This document shows, piece after piece, positions 1 to 7,825 of a DNA stretch of 21,776 nt. This DNA comes from Oscillospiraceae bacterium (GTDB lineage Bacteria; Bacillota; Clostridia; Oscillospirales; Ruminococcaceae), in assembly GCA_016295145.1 (NCBI GenBank), contig JAEDLR010000035.1, positions 1 to 21,776 on the forward strand, in the 5' to 3' direction. Below the pieces are notes generated by a model that saw only the letters and a list, made by a program, of their open reading frames with translations, did not search any database and was not told the DNA's origin. The translations under genes and the position numbers were made by a program. The number at the start of each line of letters is the position of its first letter. The stretch's first letter is position 1.

Positions 1-1149
1 GATTTCGTGCAGGGCAATTATACCGGTCGCCCCGAACCAATACCGCCTGCAGAAATTGACTCCGCTGTCCGCATCGCCATGCTGAAGATCAGCACAAGCA
101 CTGCGGGTTGTTCCACCCGTAAAACCTATATGGCAACGGGCAACGCTCCCATTGATATTGCCAAACTCTCTCTGGAAAAGTACACCGATGTGTTCATTTC
201 ACAGCCCTATGCCGAAATTATCGGCAATTTCGGCATCTCTAGCAGTATCGCCATTAAATGCAAGGACTGTCTAACCTCCCATATCGTGATGCGTGATCTG
301 CACCTCTCCTCACAGACCAACGCGCCCCTTATCATTCTGGGACGCAACAGCAATATCACACTGGAATGCGACGGCGATAACCGTCTGGATCATGCAGGCA
401 TCTGTGTACCGGAAACTGCGACCCTGCATCTTACAGGCAGAGGGAACCTGACCATTGGCTGCTCTGATGTGCAGAGCAGTGCCATTGGTGGTGAGGCTGA
501 TATGGGCTTCGGCAACATTGATATTGATATGGCAGGCTGCCTGCAGATTTCCACCGGCGGCGACAAAGCCATCGGCATTGGCGGCGGCTATGCCAATGGG
601 CAAAGTATTAAGATCTGCGGCACCCGATTGTTTATGAACATGGACGGCGCAGAAAGCATCGCCATCGGAGCGGAAGAAGGCGATTGTAACATCGAGCTTG
701 CAGGCTGCAGTGCCGTGATCGGCATCCGTGCGGTGTCCGGTGTGGGCATTGGCGCAATGGAAGGCAGACCGCATATTACAATGACCACTGCCGAACTGGA
801 TTTGACGGGTTCGGGCAAGGCGATGGTGGCAGTCGGTTCACACAAGGGCGGCACAGATGTAAAGCTGAAAGACTCCACGCTGCGCGCAGAACTGAAAGCG
901 GCGGCGGTGACGGCTGTCGGCTCTGATGACGGCGCGCCCAGTATTGCGCTAAAGCGCAGCGATGTGACGCTGGAATGCGAAGGAAACCGCGTGCTGACCA
1001 TCGGCAGTACCGATTACGATGCGAATATTACCGTAATAGACGCCAATCTGAACATCAATACCCATTCTGCAAATACCATGCATCTTGCCGCTGCTGACGG
1101 AAAACTGTTACAGGTGGGTGTTACTGAGCAGCTCAATATCAACGGTTGA
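1..1149 (+). CDS. Beta-helix-like repeat protein, 3' part only
   Basis: The reading frame is open from the first base, so the real start lies upstream; the GTG at 7 is only an internal codon. The 382 visible residues are built from degenerate repeats of about 35-40 residues. Each has a short beta-strand pattern followed by AIGG, GIGGG, AIGAE, GIGAM, AVGSH, AVGSD or TIGS. One segment (AGICVPETATLHLTG) matches the style of Firmicutes surface proteins with right-handed parallel beta-helix repeats (VPEGATLTI then GAGIGGG). That suggests an elongated solenoid, possibly extracellular, but no signal peptide or anchor can be seen because the N-terminus is missing. The protein ends without a dockerin, unlike two secreted proteins in this window. 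A strong terminator follows 16 bases after the stop, so this is the last gene of its transcript. The function is unknown. Confidence 0.7.
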   Translation, partial: DFVQGNYTGRPEPIPPAEIDSAVRIAMLKISTSTAGCSTRKTYMATGNAPIDIAKLSLEKYTDVFISQPYAEIIGNFGISSSIAIKCKDCLTSHIVMRDLHLSSQTNAPLIILGRNSNITLECDGDNRLDHAGICVPETATLHLTGRGNLTIGCSDVQSSAIGGEADMGFGNIDIDMAGCLQISTGGDKAIGIGGGYANGQSIKICGTRLFMNMDGAESIAIGAEEGDCNIELAGCSAVIGIRAVSGVGIGAMEGRPHITMTTAELDLTGSGKAMVAVGSHKGGTDVKLKDSTLRAELKAAAVTAVGSDDGAPSIALKRSDVTLECEGNRVLTIGSTDYDANITVIDANLNINTHSANTMHLAAADGKLLQVGVTEQLNING

Positions 1150-1165
1150 ATCTCCCCAAAACAAC

Positions 1166-1205
1166 AACGGTATCTGTGAAAGCCGCTTCACAGATACCGT
1201 TTTGC
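1166..1205 (+). terminator. Rho-independent terminator after the beta-helix gene
   Basis: There is a perfect 15-base stem (1166-1180 with 1187-1201), a 6-base loop (AGCCGC), then a T-rich tail. It starts 16 bases after the stop codon of the upstream gene. Confidence 0.9.
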
Positions 1206-1312
1206 TTTGCGTTTTGCGAAACTGTCATGGGATTCCACTTTTTTTAAGGAATACTTTGTTGAAGATGCTGTCGATTTGTTCATAAATTCGCAACAAATTA
1301 CGAGGGATTTTG

Positions 1313-1321
1313 TGCTATACT
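1313..1321 (+). promoter_or_regulatory. Extended -10 promoter of the first dockerin gene
   Basis: TGC directly precedes TATACT (1316-1321), which gives an extended -10 element 33 bases upstream of the ATG. No good -35 lies 17 bases upstream. A TGTTCATAAA element at 1277-1286 sits further upstream and recurs in front of the second dockerin gene. Confidence 0.6.
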
Positions 1322-1354
1322 AAAATTACCAATAAGAAAGAGGAGGTTATCCAT

Positions 1355-3442
1355 ATGCAAAAATCCATTCGTAAAGGGTTTTCTGCACTGACTGCTGCTG
1401 CGCTTACACTTTCTGCTCTGAGTTGCCAGCTGACCAGTGTTCAGGCTGCAGATCCCGCAAACGCGCTGCTCAACACTGCTGATGGCGTAAAAGAGATCAG
1501 CTTTGACCTGAGCAGCATTGACGTGACCGCTGTTGACCGTATTGATGCCACCATCTCCGCAGATACCGGCGAGGGCAACGGTTGCTTTGGTTACAATGTT
1601 GAGAACCCTGATGCCACCGGCGAGGACGACAAGTTCAACTGGGAATCTGTTAAGTGGGCATTTAAGGCTTCCCCCAACGCTGCAACAGTTGTTTCTGCTG
1701 ACGATCTGGCAGGCACGATGTCGCAGGATAGCGCAAACATCATGTTCCAGTTCTGGTGGATCCAGTCCTTCTATGACGAAAACGGCGACAAGTCCGGTGA
1801 CGGCTCCGCCCTCTTGCGCGATGTTACCCTCTACGATGTAAACGACAATATTCTTGGCTACTTCGGCACCTATGAGGATGCACTGCTTACTGCAAAGACC
1901 GGTGACGATGCTCCTACCTACAACTTCAATTTTGTCGGTATCGACCCCACCGCTGTTGACAAGATCGAGGCTGATATCGCCGTCAACACGGGCTTTGTCA
2001 ATGGCGCAATCGGTTATACTGATACAACCATTGAGGTGGACCCCACGGATGAAGCCTCTACCAACTGGGTTTCTGTGGATCAGGAGACCAACGGTCTGTA
2101 CGGCACATGGGTTGCAGAGGGTCTGGCAGGAAAACTGGATGCAGATTACCCCTCCGCAAACCTGCAGCTCTGGTACATCAATCCCTTCTATGACAAGGAT
2201 TCCGGCGAAGTGGATGAGGATGGCAACCCCATTATGGTGGAAGGTACTCCCGGCACCGCACAGATCATGGCTGTCCGTTACTACGATAAGGACGGCAACG
2301 AGCTGATTCCCCTTGATATCAACTCCGCTTTGCTGGAGCGTACCAGCGATGAAACAGGCGATACCGCTTATGTGATTCCCTTTACCGGCATTGATGCTTC
2401 TATCATCGACCGCATTGAGGCTGGTGTGTATGTGGATTCCGCATATGCAAACGGCTGCATCGGCTACACCGACGCTACCGTGGATATGGAAGAAGAGGGC
2501 GCAACCAATTGGGTTTCTGTTGAATGCGTCAGTGAGGAAGAGTCCAGCGTCTGGACAATCTCCGGTCTTGCCGGCAAACTGGATGCAGACCACCCCGCAG
2601 CACAGGTGCAATTCTGGCACACCAATCCTTTCTATGATAAGGATTCCGGTGAAGTGGACGAGGACGGCAACCCCATTATGGAAGCTGGTTCTGTCGGCAC
2701 CGCAAAGCTCATCTATGTGAACCTGTATACCAAGGATGGTTCCTTGATTACCCCTGTAAACACCGATGATTATCTTGCAATGAAGTACGGCAACGAAAAA
2801 GATGCAAGCGGAAGTTCCTCTGTGGCTTACGTCGTTGACATGACCGATGTTGATGCCACCAAGGTTGCTTCCATGGAGTTGTTCTTCAATGTTGATACCG
2901 AATTTGTCAACGGTGCAATCGGCTACGCAGATGCAGATGATGCATGGAATTCGGTTAGCTATGAATTCAACGGCAACTTCGGTTCTGTCCTGGTGGAAGG
3001 CATTGACGGCAATATCCCCGCAAACTACGCACCGCAGGTGCAGATGTGGTGGGTCAACGAGCAGGTGATCGGCACCGGTGAGATCGACCCCGAAACCGGT
3101 GACGAGATTACCGAGAAGATCGGCGAAGGTACCGCAAAGCTGCTGGCAGTTGTGATGTATGATGCCAACGGCAACGAGATCGGTCGTAACGGTCTGACCG
3201 ATGAGGAGCTGCATCCTACCCCTGTCGCACCGGAAGATCCGCCTATTACGGTTCTCATCGGCGATGTCAACTGCGACGGCGATGTAAAGATCGGCGATGT
3301 GATCCTGCTCAACCGTTTCATGGCTGAGGACGAGAGCATTACTATTAAAGCGGCAGGTCTTGTAAATGCAGATGCTGATGGTGATGGTGCCATCGGTAGC
3401 GGCGACTCTGTTGCAATACTGAAGATTTTGGCAGGTCTTTGA
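1355..3442 (+). CDS. Secreted four-module protein with C-terminal type I dockerin
   Basis: The protein has 695 residues. The ATG at 1355 is chosen over an upstream GTG (1310) because AGGAGG (1341-1346) sits 8 bases before it and a signal peptide follows at once (basic MQKSIRKG, hydrophobic core, likely cut after VQA at residue 31). Four related modules of about 145 residues start near residues 45, 187, 337 and 490. Each opens with a 'hydrophobic-D-x-x-hydrophobic-D' strand, has an NG(A/C)IGY-like segment, and carries an aromatic motif (QFWW, QLWY, QFWH, QMWW). Modules 2 and 3 contain an acidic insert (DKDSGEVDEDG) that could bind calcium. The dockerin spans residues 636-695, with GDVNCDGDVKIGD and NADADGDGAIGSGD as its two calcium loops. 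No catalytic domain is recognised. Known of the family: dockerins plug into scaffoldin cohesins on the cell surface. Inferred: a carbohydrate-binding or structural cellulosome component. Confidence 0.85.
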   Translation: MQKSIRKGFSALTAAALTLSALSCQLTSVQAADPANALLNTADGVKEISFDLSSIDVTAVDRIDATISADTGEGNGCFGYNVENPDATGEDDKFNWESVKWAFKASPNAATVVSADDLAGTMSQDSANIMFQFWWIQSFYDENGDKSGDGSALLRDVTLYDVNDNILGYFGTYEDALLTAKTGDDAPTYNFNFVGIDPTAVDKIEADIAVNTGFVNGAIGYTDTTIEVDPTDEASTNWVSVDQETNGLYGTWVAEGLAGKLDADYPSANLQLWYINPFYDKDSGEVDEDGNPIMVEGTPGTAQIMAVRYYDKDGNELIPLDINSALLERTSDETGDTAYVIPFTGIDASIIDRIEAGVYVDSAYANGCIGYTDATVDMEEEGATNWVSVECVSEEESSVWTISGLAGKLDADHPAAQVQFWHTNPFYDKDSGEVDEDGNPIMEAGSVGTAKLIYVNLYTKDGSLITPVNTDDYLAMKYGNEKDASGSSSVAYVVDMTDVDATKVASMELFFNVDTEFVNGAIGYADADDAWNSVSYEFNGNFGSVLVEGIDGNIPANYAPQVQMWWVNEQVIGTGEIDPETGDEITEKIGEGTAKLLAVVMYDANGNEIGRNGLTDEELHPTPVAPEDPPITVLIGDVNCDGDVKIGDVILLNRFMAEDESITIKAAGLVNADADGDGAIGSGDSVAILKILAGL
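2180..2680 (+). repeat. Two recently related modules inside the first dockerin gene
   Basis: The 57-base stretches at 2180-2236 and 2624-2680 encode the same 19 residues (NPFYDKDSGEVDEDGNPIM). They differ at five positions, all third-codon bases. The 444-base offset equals one module. Confidence 0.85.
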
Positions 3443-3468
3443 TGCTCCAACATATGATATGAAACACA

Positions 3469-3503
3469 AAACCGTCGGGATGTTACAATCCCGACGGTTT
3501 TTT
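3469..3503 (+). terminator. Rho-independent terminator of the first dockerin gene
   Basis: A perfect 13-base stem (3469-3481 with 3488-3500) with loop GTTACA runs into a T tract. It lies 26 bases after the stop codon. Confidence 0.93.
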
Positions 3504-3569
3504 CGCTTGTCAGTCACTTACATACTTGCATACTTAAAAAATGGCACACTGGCACATCGCCAAGGCAAA

Positions 3570-3602
3570 GAAAAACCGCCGCTTTTTGCCAAAACGACGG
3601 TT
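3570..3602 (-). terminator. Terminator at the end of the PHP-protein transcript
   Basis: Read on the minus strand, AACCGTCG (3602-3595) pairs with CGGCGGTT (3581-3574) with one G-U pair. A 13-base loop and a TTTTTC tail complete it. The 5' arm overlaps the stop codon of the PHP gene. Confidence 0.6.
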
Positions 3603-4329
3603 AATCGGTTAAAAAGCTCTGCGGCTCTGCACCAGAGAGCAGCATACGGGAATTCCCTTTGATGCGTTTGTAGCGTTCCAACGGCAGACTGCGCTTCAGC
3701 GCACGCATTGCCTCTGGCAGATCCATCGGACTGTTGCCACTTGCCACAAACTGTATCACACCGTTTGCAATCAGATACAGCGCAAGCTTGCGATGTTCGG
3801 GGTTCAGCAATCCCATTACAGAAATCTGCGTGAGAATGCCATATTCACGCAGCGAAAGCAGCTCCTCCAGCGAATACAGATCAAAGTAACGGTCAATATC
3901 CGCAAGAATTGGGTGCAGCTTCAGGGAGATCCCGGCGCGTTGAAAATAATCCACCAGAGAACGGTCAAAGGGCACTTCGGGAGGCGCAATCAGTATATAA
4001 TCTGTCTCCGCCAGTGCAAAACGCTGCGGCGACCGGAGCGAAAACAAGCAGTCGTCCATAGGCACAACCGCACCTGCCGCCACGCGCACAGGCTTCGACA
4101 AGGTCAGTGCGAAATCACACATACCCGCAACTGCCGCATCTCGCTGCTCCAAAAAAGCAGCTTCACTGATCAGTGACGGTTGATACAGAGGCGCTGCAAT
4201 GATGGTTTTGCAGTACTTTTCGGCGCAGGCTTCCAGTCGGCTAATTGCCTGTATTGCCGTAACTGTATCCGAACCGCTATGGGGCATATCGGCTAAAATA
4301 TGCCCGTGGATATCCACAAAGCCGTTCAT
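3601..4329 (-). CDS. CpsB/YwqE-like PHP-domain protein with eroded active site
   Basis: The protein has 242 residues. The ATG at 4329 is chosen because AAAGGAG (4344-4338) lies 8 bases upstream; the GTG at 4338 overlaps that site. The N-terminus VDIHGHILADMPHSGSD matches the opening of the CpsB/CapC/YwqE family, manganese-dependent PHP tyrosine phosphatases that regulate capsule tyrosine kinases; total length also fits. H8 and H10 of the first metal motif remain. The usual 'TPH' after the second strand is AAPLYQ (residues 45-50), an LHP motif survives in SLKLHPILAD, and the 'SDAH' motif near the C-terminus is replaced by ASGNSPMD. Several metal ligands therefore appear lost, so it may be inactive or a binder. 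It is the last gene of the parA-parB-guaB direction, 71 bases after guaB, with a weak hairpin in between. No tyrosine kinase gene is visible nearby. Confidence 0.6.
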   Translation of the reverse strand: MNGFVDIHGHILADMPHSGSDTVTAIQAISRLEACAEKYCKTIIAAPLYQPSLISEAAFLEQRDAAVAGMCDFALTLSKPVRVAAGAVVPMDDCLFSLRSPQRFALAETDYILIAPPEVPFDRSLVDYFQRAGISLKLHPILADIDRYFDLYSLEELLSLREYGILTQISVMGLLNPEHRKLALYLIANGVIQFVASGNSPMDLPEAMRALKRSLPLERYKRIKGNSRMLLSGAEPQSFLTD

Positions 4330-4367
4330 GCAACGCACTCCTTTCTTCCGTAATCAAAATGCCGAAA

Positions 4368-4392
4368 GCGGAGGTGCATGGAACACCTCCGC
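4368..4392 (-). terminator. Possible weak terminator after guaB
   Basis: GCGGAGGTG (4368-4376) pairs perfectly with CACCTCCGC (4384-4392) around a 7-base loop, just after the guaB stop on the minus strand. The following bases (TTTCGGCATTTT) are only moderately T-rich, so it may attenuate rather than stop transcription into the PHP gene. Confidence 0.5.
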
Positions 4393-4400
4393 CGACAATC

Positions 4401-5870
4401 TCAAATCTGTGCGGAGTAGTTGGGGGCTTCCTTCGTGATATAAATATCGTGAGGGTGGCTCTCTTTCAGACCCGCTCCGGTAATGCGTACAAATTTTGCA
4501 CGCTCATGCAATGTGGGGATATCGACGCAGCCACAATAGCCCATGCCGGAACGAATGCCGCCGCAAAGCTGGAATACGGTATCTGCCAGCAACCCCTTGT
4601 ATGGCACACGGCCCTCGACGCCTTCGGGAACCAGCTTTCTCTGCCCCTCCTGGAAGTAACGGTCTTTGGAGCCGCACTCCATTGCGCCCAGACTGCCCAT
4701 GCCACGGTAGACCTTGAACTGTCTGCCCTGATAGATCTCCGTTGCACCGGGAGCCTCATCACAGCCTGCAAACAGACTGCCCAGCATCACGCAGTTTGCA
4801 CCGGCAGCCAATGCCTTGACGATATCGCCGGAATACTTGATGCCGCCGTCAGCGATCACGGGAATACCACGCTTCTGTGCCACACAGGCAGCGTCATAAA
4901 TTGCGGTGATCTGCGGTACGCCGATACCTGCGACCACACGGGTGGTGCAGATAGAACCGGGGCCGATACCCACCTTAATCGCGTCTGCGCCTGCGTTGAT
5001 GAGCGCCTCCGCAGCCTCTGCGGTTGCAATATTGCCTGCAATCAATGCGGTATCGGGGAACGCCTGCTTGAACTCACGAACCGCACGCATGATATTGGAG
5101 CTATGGCCGTGTGCGCTATCCAGCACCAGAACATCGACCTTTGCATCCACCAGTGCAGCCGCACGGTCAAGCATATCTGCGGTTACGCCGATGGCTGCGC
5201 CACAAAGCAATCGGCCGTCTGCATCACGGGCGGAATTGGGGTACTTCACGGACTTCTCGATATCCTTGATGGTAATCAGCCCGCGCAGAACGCCGTTTTC
5301 ATCCACGATGGGCAGCTTTTCGATCTTATGCTCGCAAAGAATCTCCTGTGCCTGTGCAAGGGTTGTGCCGACAGGGGCAGTCACCAGATTCTCTTTGGTC
5401 ATCACGTCACTGATGCGTAAATTGAAATCCGTCAGAAAACGCATATCGCGGTTGGTGATGATGCCCACCAGCTTGCCGGCAGCGTCAACAATCGGCACAC
5501 CGCTGATCTTATATTTGCCCATGAGGTTATCTGCATCATAGACATAGCGATCCTCGGTCAGAGAGAAGGGATTGATAATCACGCCGTTTTCGGAACGCTT
5601 GACCTTATCGACTTCCTCGACCTGCTTTTCAATGGACATATTCTTATGAATGATGCCGATACCGCCCTCTCTTGCCATGGCAATTGCCATTTTGGATTCG
5701 GTAACCGTATCCATCGCAGAGGTCATGATAGGAGTATTCAGCATCACATTGCGCGCCAGACGGGTTCCTAGCTTGATCATGTTGGGAGTAACGTCGGACT
5801 CACCGGGAATCAGCAGCACATCATCGAAGGTGAGACCTTCCTTGGCAAACTTGTCTACATTCTCAAACAT
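4401..5870 (-). CDS. guaB: IMP dehydrogenase
   Basis: The protein has 489 residues, a normal length for GuaB. It oxidises IMP to XMP with NAD+, the first committed step of GMP synthesis, in the cytoplasm. The N-terminal LTFDDVLLIPGESDV is a family signature. Two CBS domains occupy about residues 101-215 (SGVPIVD, IEKLPIVD), inserted in a TIM barrel. The catalytic loop GPGSICTTR carries the nucleophilic cysteine at about residue 308. VLDSAHGHS, IADGGIKYSGD and GCVDIPTL are further conserved elements. The start has AAAGGAG 8 bases upstream. It lies 20 bases downstream of parB on the same strand, so co-transcription with parAB is likely. Nothing is missing from the active site. Confidence 0.97.
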   Translation of the reverse strand: MFENVDKFAKEGLTFDDVLLIPGESDVTPNMIKLGTRLARNVMLNTPIMTSAMDTVTESKMAIAMAREGGIGIIHKNMSIEKQVEEVDKVKRSENGVIINPFSLTEDRYVYDADNLMGKYKISGVPIVDAAGKLVGIITNRDMRFLTDFNLRISDVMTKENLVTAPVGTTLAQAQEILCEHKIEKLPIVDENGVLRGLITIKDIEKSVKYPNSARDADGRLLCGAAIGVTADMLDRAAALVDAKVDVLVLDSAHGHSSNIMRAVREFKQAFPDTALIAGNIATAEAAEALINAGADAIKVGIGPGSICTTRVVAGIGVPQITAIYDAACVAQKRGIPVIADGGIKYSGDIVKALAAGANCVMLGSLFAGCDEAPGATEIYQGRQFKVYRGMGSLGAMECGSKDRYFQEGQRKLVPEGVEGRVPYKGLLADTVFQLCGGIRSGMGYCGCVDIPTLHERAKFVRITGAGLKESHPHDIYITKEAPNYSAQI

Positions 5871-5890
5871 ACTTCATTCTCCTTTTCGCA

Positions 5891-6739
5891 TCATTGATTG
5901 GTCAACTTCTCGCAGAGGGCCTGTAAGTCCTCGCGGTTATAAAACTCCAGTGTCAGTGTGCCGGTTTTCTTCTTCGCCTGCACCTGCACTTTTCTGCCCA
6001 GCATATCCGCAAGCTGAATTTCCATTTCCTCGTAGAAAATCTGGTCGGCAGTACGCTGGGGCGGCAGCGCAGGCGGCTGACTCTGCCTTTGTGCCACCTG
6101 TTCAATCTCGCGGACAGTAATCCTGCCCTCAGCGGCGCGCCTTGCGCATTCCAGCAGCAATGTTTCATCCTTGATGGCAGCCAGTGCTTTTGCATGGCCC
6201 ACGGTAATGGCGCCGCTTTCCAGATAATCCTGCACCGGTGTGGGCAGATTGAGTAAACGCAAGGCATTCGCCACTGCGGAGCGCGAACGCCCCACAATTT
6301 TCGCCACATCCTCTTGGGTCATGCCATAATCCTGCATCAGCGTCTGATAGCCGGTGGCTTCTTCAATTGGATTCAGGTTCTCGCGCTGCAGGTTCTCGAT
6401 CAGCGCAATCTGGTAGACCTCCTGATCATCCAGCGTGCGGATGATTACGGGCACTTCGGTCAGCCCGATGCGTTTTGCGGCACGCCAGCGGCGTTCACCC
6501 GCCACGATCTGATAGCGACCCTCGCCGTTTGGCCGGACAAGGATCGGCTGCAACATACCGTGCTGCTGTATGGACTTTGCCAGTTCGGTGATGGCTTCAT
6601 CATCAAATTTCTTGCGGGGCTGGGTGCGATTCTGCTCCAGCTCTGAAAGTCGAAGGGTCTGTGTGCTTTGCAGTTCGGTGGCGTTTTCCTCAAACAGCGC
6701 GCCTAAACCGTTGCCCAGACCGCCCTTGGCTCTTGCCAT
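5891..6739 (-). CDS. parB: Chromosome partitioning protein ParB (Spo0J)
   Basis: The protein has 282 residues. ParB binds parS sites near the origin, spreads as a CTP-dependent clamp, and works with ParA and SMC to segregate chromosomes. The N-terminus (GLGNGLGALF) matches the ParA-interacting tail. The ParB/Srx CTPase domain shows GERRWRA (81-87) and ENLQRENLNPIEEA (115-128), and a helix-turn-helix lies at about 139-164 (TQEDVAKIVGRSRSAVANALRLL). The C-terminal region (about 230-282) is the dimerisation domain. The gene starts 8 bases after parA, so the two are surely co-transcribed. I searched by eye for a parS site (TGTTTCACGTGAAACA) in the window and did not find one. The ribosome binding site (AGGTG) is weak, consistent with coupling to parA. 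Confidence 0.96.
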   Translation of the reverse strand: MARAKGGLGNGLGALFEENATELQSTQTLRLSELEQNRTQPRKKFDDEAITELAKSIQQHGMLQPILVRPNGEGRYQIVAGERRWRAAKRIGLTEVPVIIRTLDDQEVYQIALIENLQRENLNPIEEATGYQTLMQDYGMTQEDVAKIVGRSRSAVANALRLLNLPTPVQDYLESGAITVGHAKALAAIKDETLLLECARRAAEGRITVREIEQVAQRQSQPPALPPQRTADQIFYEEMEIQLADMLGRKVQVQAKKKTGTLTLEFYNREDLQALCEKLTNQ

Positions 6740-6747
6740 TGCAGCAC

Positions 6748-7554
6748 CTACTTTCTATGAAATAGAGAATGCTTGCGTTGATTCTCCACCGCAAGCGGTT
6801 CATGTAGCAGTTCATGTCCTAGCAGTTCATACGCCTCGGCACCCTTGGAAAGCCGATCGTAATACTGAATCGGCTTGCCGTGGCTGGGTGCTTCGGAAAG
6901 ACGGACGTTGCGCGGGATCTTCGTTTGCAGCACAAGCCCGGGGAAGTATTTCTCCACCTCGGCAACCACCTGCAGCGAGAGGTTGAGTCTTGCGTCAAAC
7001 ATCGTAAATAGAATGCCCTCGATCTTCAGGGAAGGGTTATACTTTGCTTTTACAATCTTGATGGTTTCGTTCAGTTGTGAAAGTCCCTCCAGTGAAAGGA
7101 ATTCCGCCGTCATGGGAATCAACACGGAATCCGCAGCCACCAGATTATTGAGCGTAATGAGGCTCAGCGACGGCGGGCAGTCAATGATAATGTAATCGTA
7201 ATCGGTGCGGCAATTCATCAGCTGCATTTTCAGGCGGCTCATGCGATTATCCAGTTCGATCAGGTCGATTTCCGCGCCTGCCAGTGCTGCAACAGCAGGA
7301 ATCAGGCTGACATTTTCAAACTCGGTTTCGATGATCGCTTCCTGGATCCGTACCTGACCGGTCAGAACCTCGTAGCAGGAGCAGGCCAGATTCTTCTTGC
7401 TGACGGAAAAACCGGTTGTGGTATTGCCCTGTGCATCGGTATCAATGCACAGAACGCGCTTGCCACGCAATCCGAGATATGCTGAGAGGCTGACAACGGT
7501 AGTGGATTTTCCGACGCCGCCCTTTTGGTTCGCAACCGCGATAATTTTTGCCAT
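6748..7554 (-). CDS. parA: Chromosome partitioning ATPase ParA (Soj)
   Basis: The protein has 268 residues. The frame is open further upstream, but the ATG at 7554 has AAAGGAGG 7 bases before it, and MAKIIAVANQKGGVGKST is the standard N-terminus. The deviant Walker A motif KGGVGKST (11-18), the aspartates in CIDTDAQGN, and the Walker B-like IIIDCPPS identify a ParA/MinD-type dimerising ATPase. IPRNVRLSEAPSHGKP near the C-terminus is typical of Soj. It partners ParB, encoded 8 bases downstream, in chromosome segregation and, in spore formers, in DnaA/sporulation control. A good promoter (TTTACA, 17 bases, TATAAT) lies in the divergent intergenic region. The order parA-parB-guaB differs from the common rsmG-parA-parB origin cluster. 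Confidence 0.96.
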   Translation of the reverse strand: MAKIIAVANQKGGVGKSTTVVSLSAYLGLRGKRVLCIDTDAQGNTTTGFSVSKKNLACSCYEVLTGQVRIQEAIIETEFENVSLIPAVAALAGAEIDLIELDNRMSRLKMQLMNCRTDYDYIIIDCPPSLSLITLNNLVAADSVLIPMTAEFLSLEGLSQLNETIKIVKAKYNPSLKIEGILFTMFDARLNLSLQVVAEVEKYFPGLVLQTKIPRNVRLSEAPSHGKPIQYYDRLSKGAEAYELLGHELLHEPLAVENQRKHSLFHRK

Positions 7555-7579
7555 GCTGTCGCCTCCTTTAATTCCTATC

Positions 7580-7608
7580 ATTATAGCATATTCCACTGCA
7601 ATTGTAAA
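7580..7608 (-). promoter_or_regulatory. Promoter of parA-parB-guaB
   Basis: Read on the minus strand: TTTACA (7608-7603), a 17-base spacer, TATAAT (7585-7580). It ends 25 bases upstream of the parA ATG. Confidence 0.8.
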
Positions 7609-7755
7609 GCGAATTTTTGATTTTCGGCAAAGTGCGAATACTTGTTGCATTGTTCTTGTTGAAATTCGGCACAGTCGTGATTTCTCATGCAGTTGCCACA
7701 CAGAAACGATTGCCGTGCCTTACTTGCCTTAAGAAAATCTTTAGAAAAAAGCCAC

Positions 7756-7784
7756 TTGTATCTTAATGAAAAATCGGTTATAAT
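7756..7784 (+). promoter_or_regulatory. Promoter of the two-component system genes
   Basis: TTGTAT (7756-7761), a 17-base spacer, TATAAT (7779-7784). A small palindrome, TGTGC-aattca-GCACA (7790-7805), sits at the expected start of transcription and could be an operator. Confidence 0.8.
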
Positions 7785-7825
7785 GAAACTGTGCAATTCA
7801 GCACAAACAGGAAGGACGGAAAAAC

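Noticed and set aside
1298..3517. A 739-codon open frame on the minus strand opposite the first dockerin gene
   Set aside because: It is a mirror of the coding strand: no signal or family features, no ribosome binding site, and it runs through the terminator and promoter of the real gene.
4359..5420. A 353-codon plus-strand frame over guaB
   Set aside because: guaB on the other strand is certain, and this frame has no binding site or family match.
7555..7825. Possible parS site near parAB
   Set aside because: No sequence close to TGTTTCACGTGAAACA was found here or elsewhere in the window.
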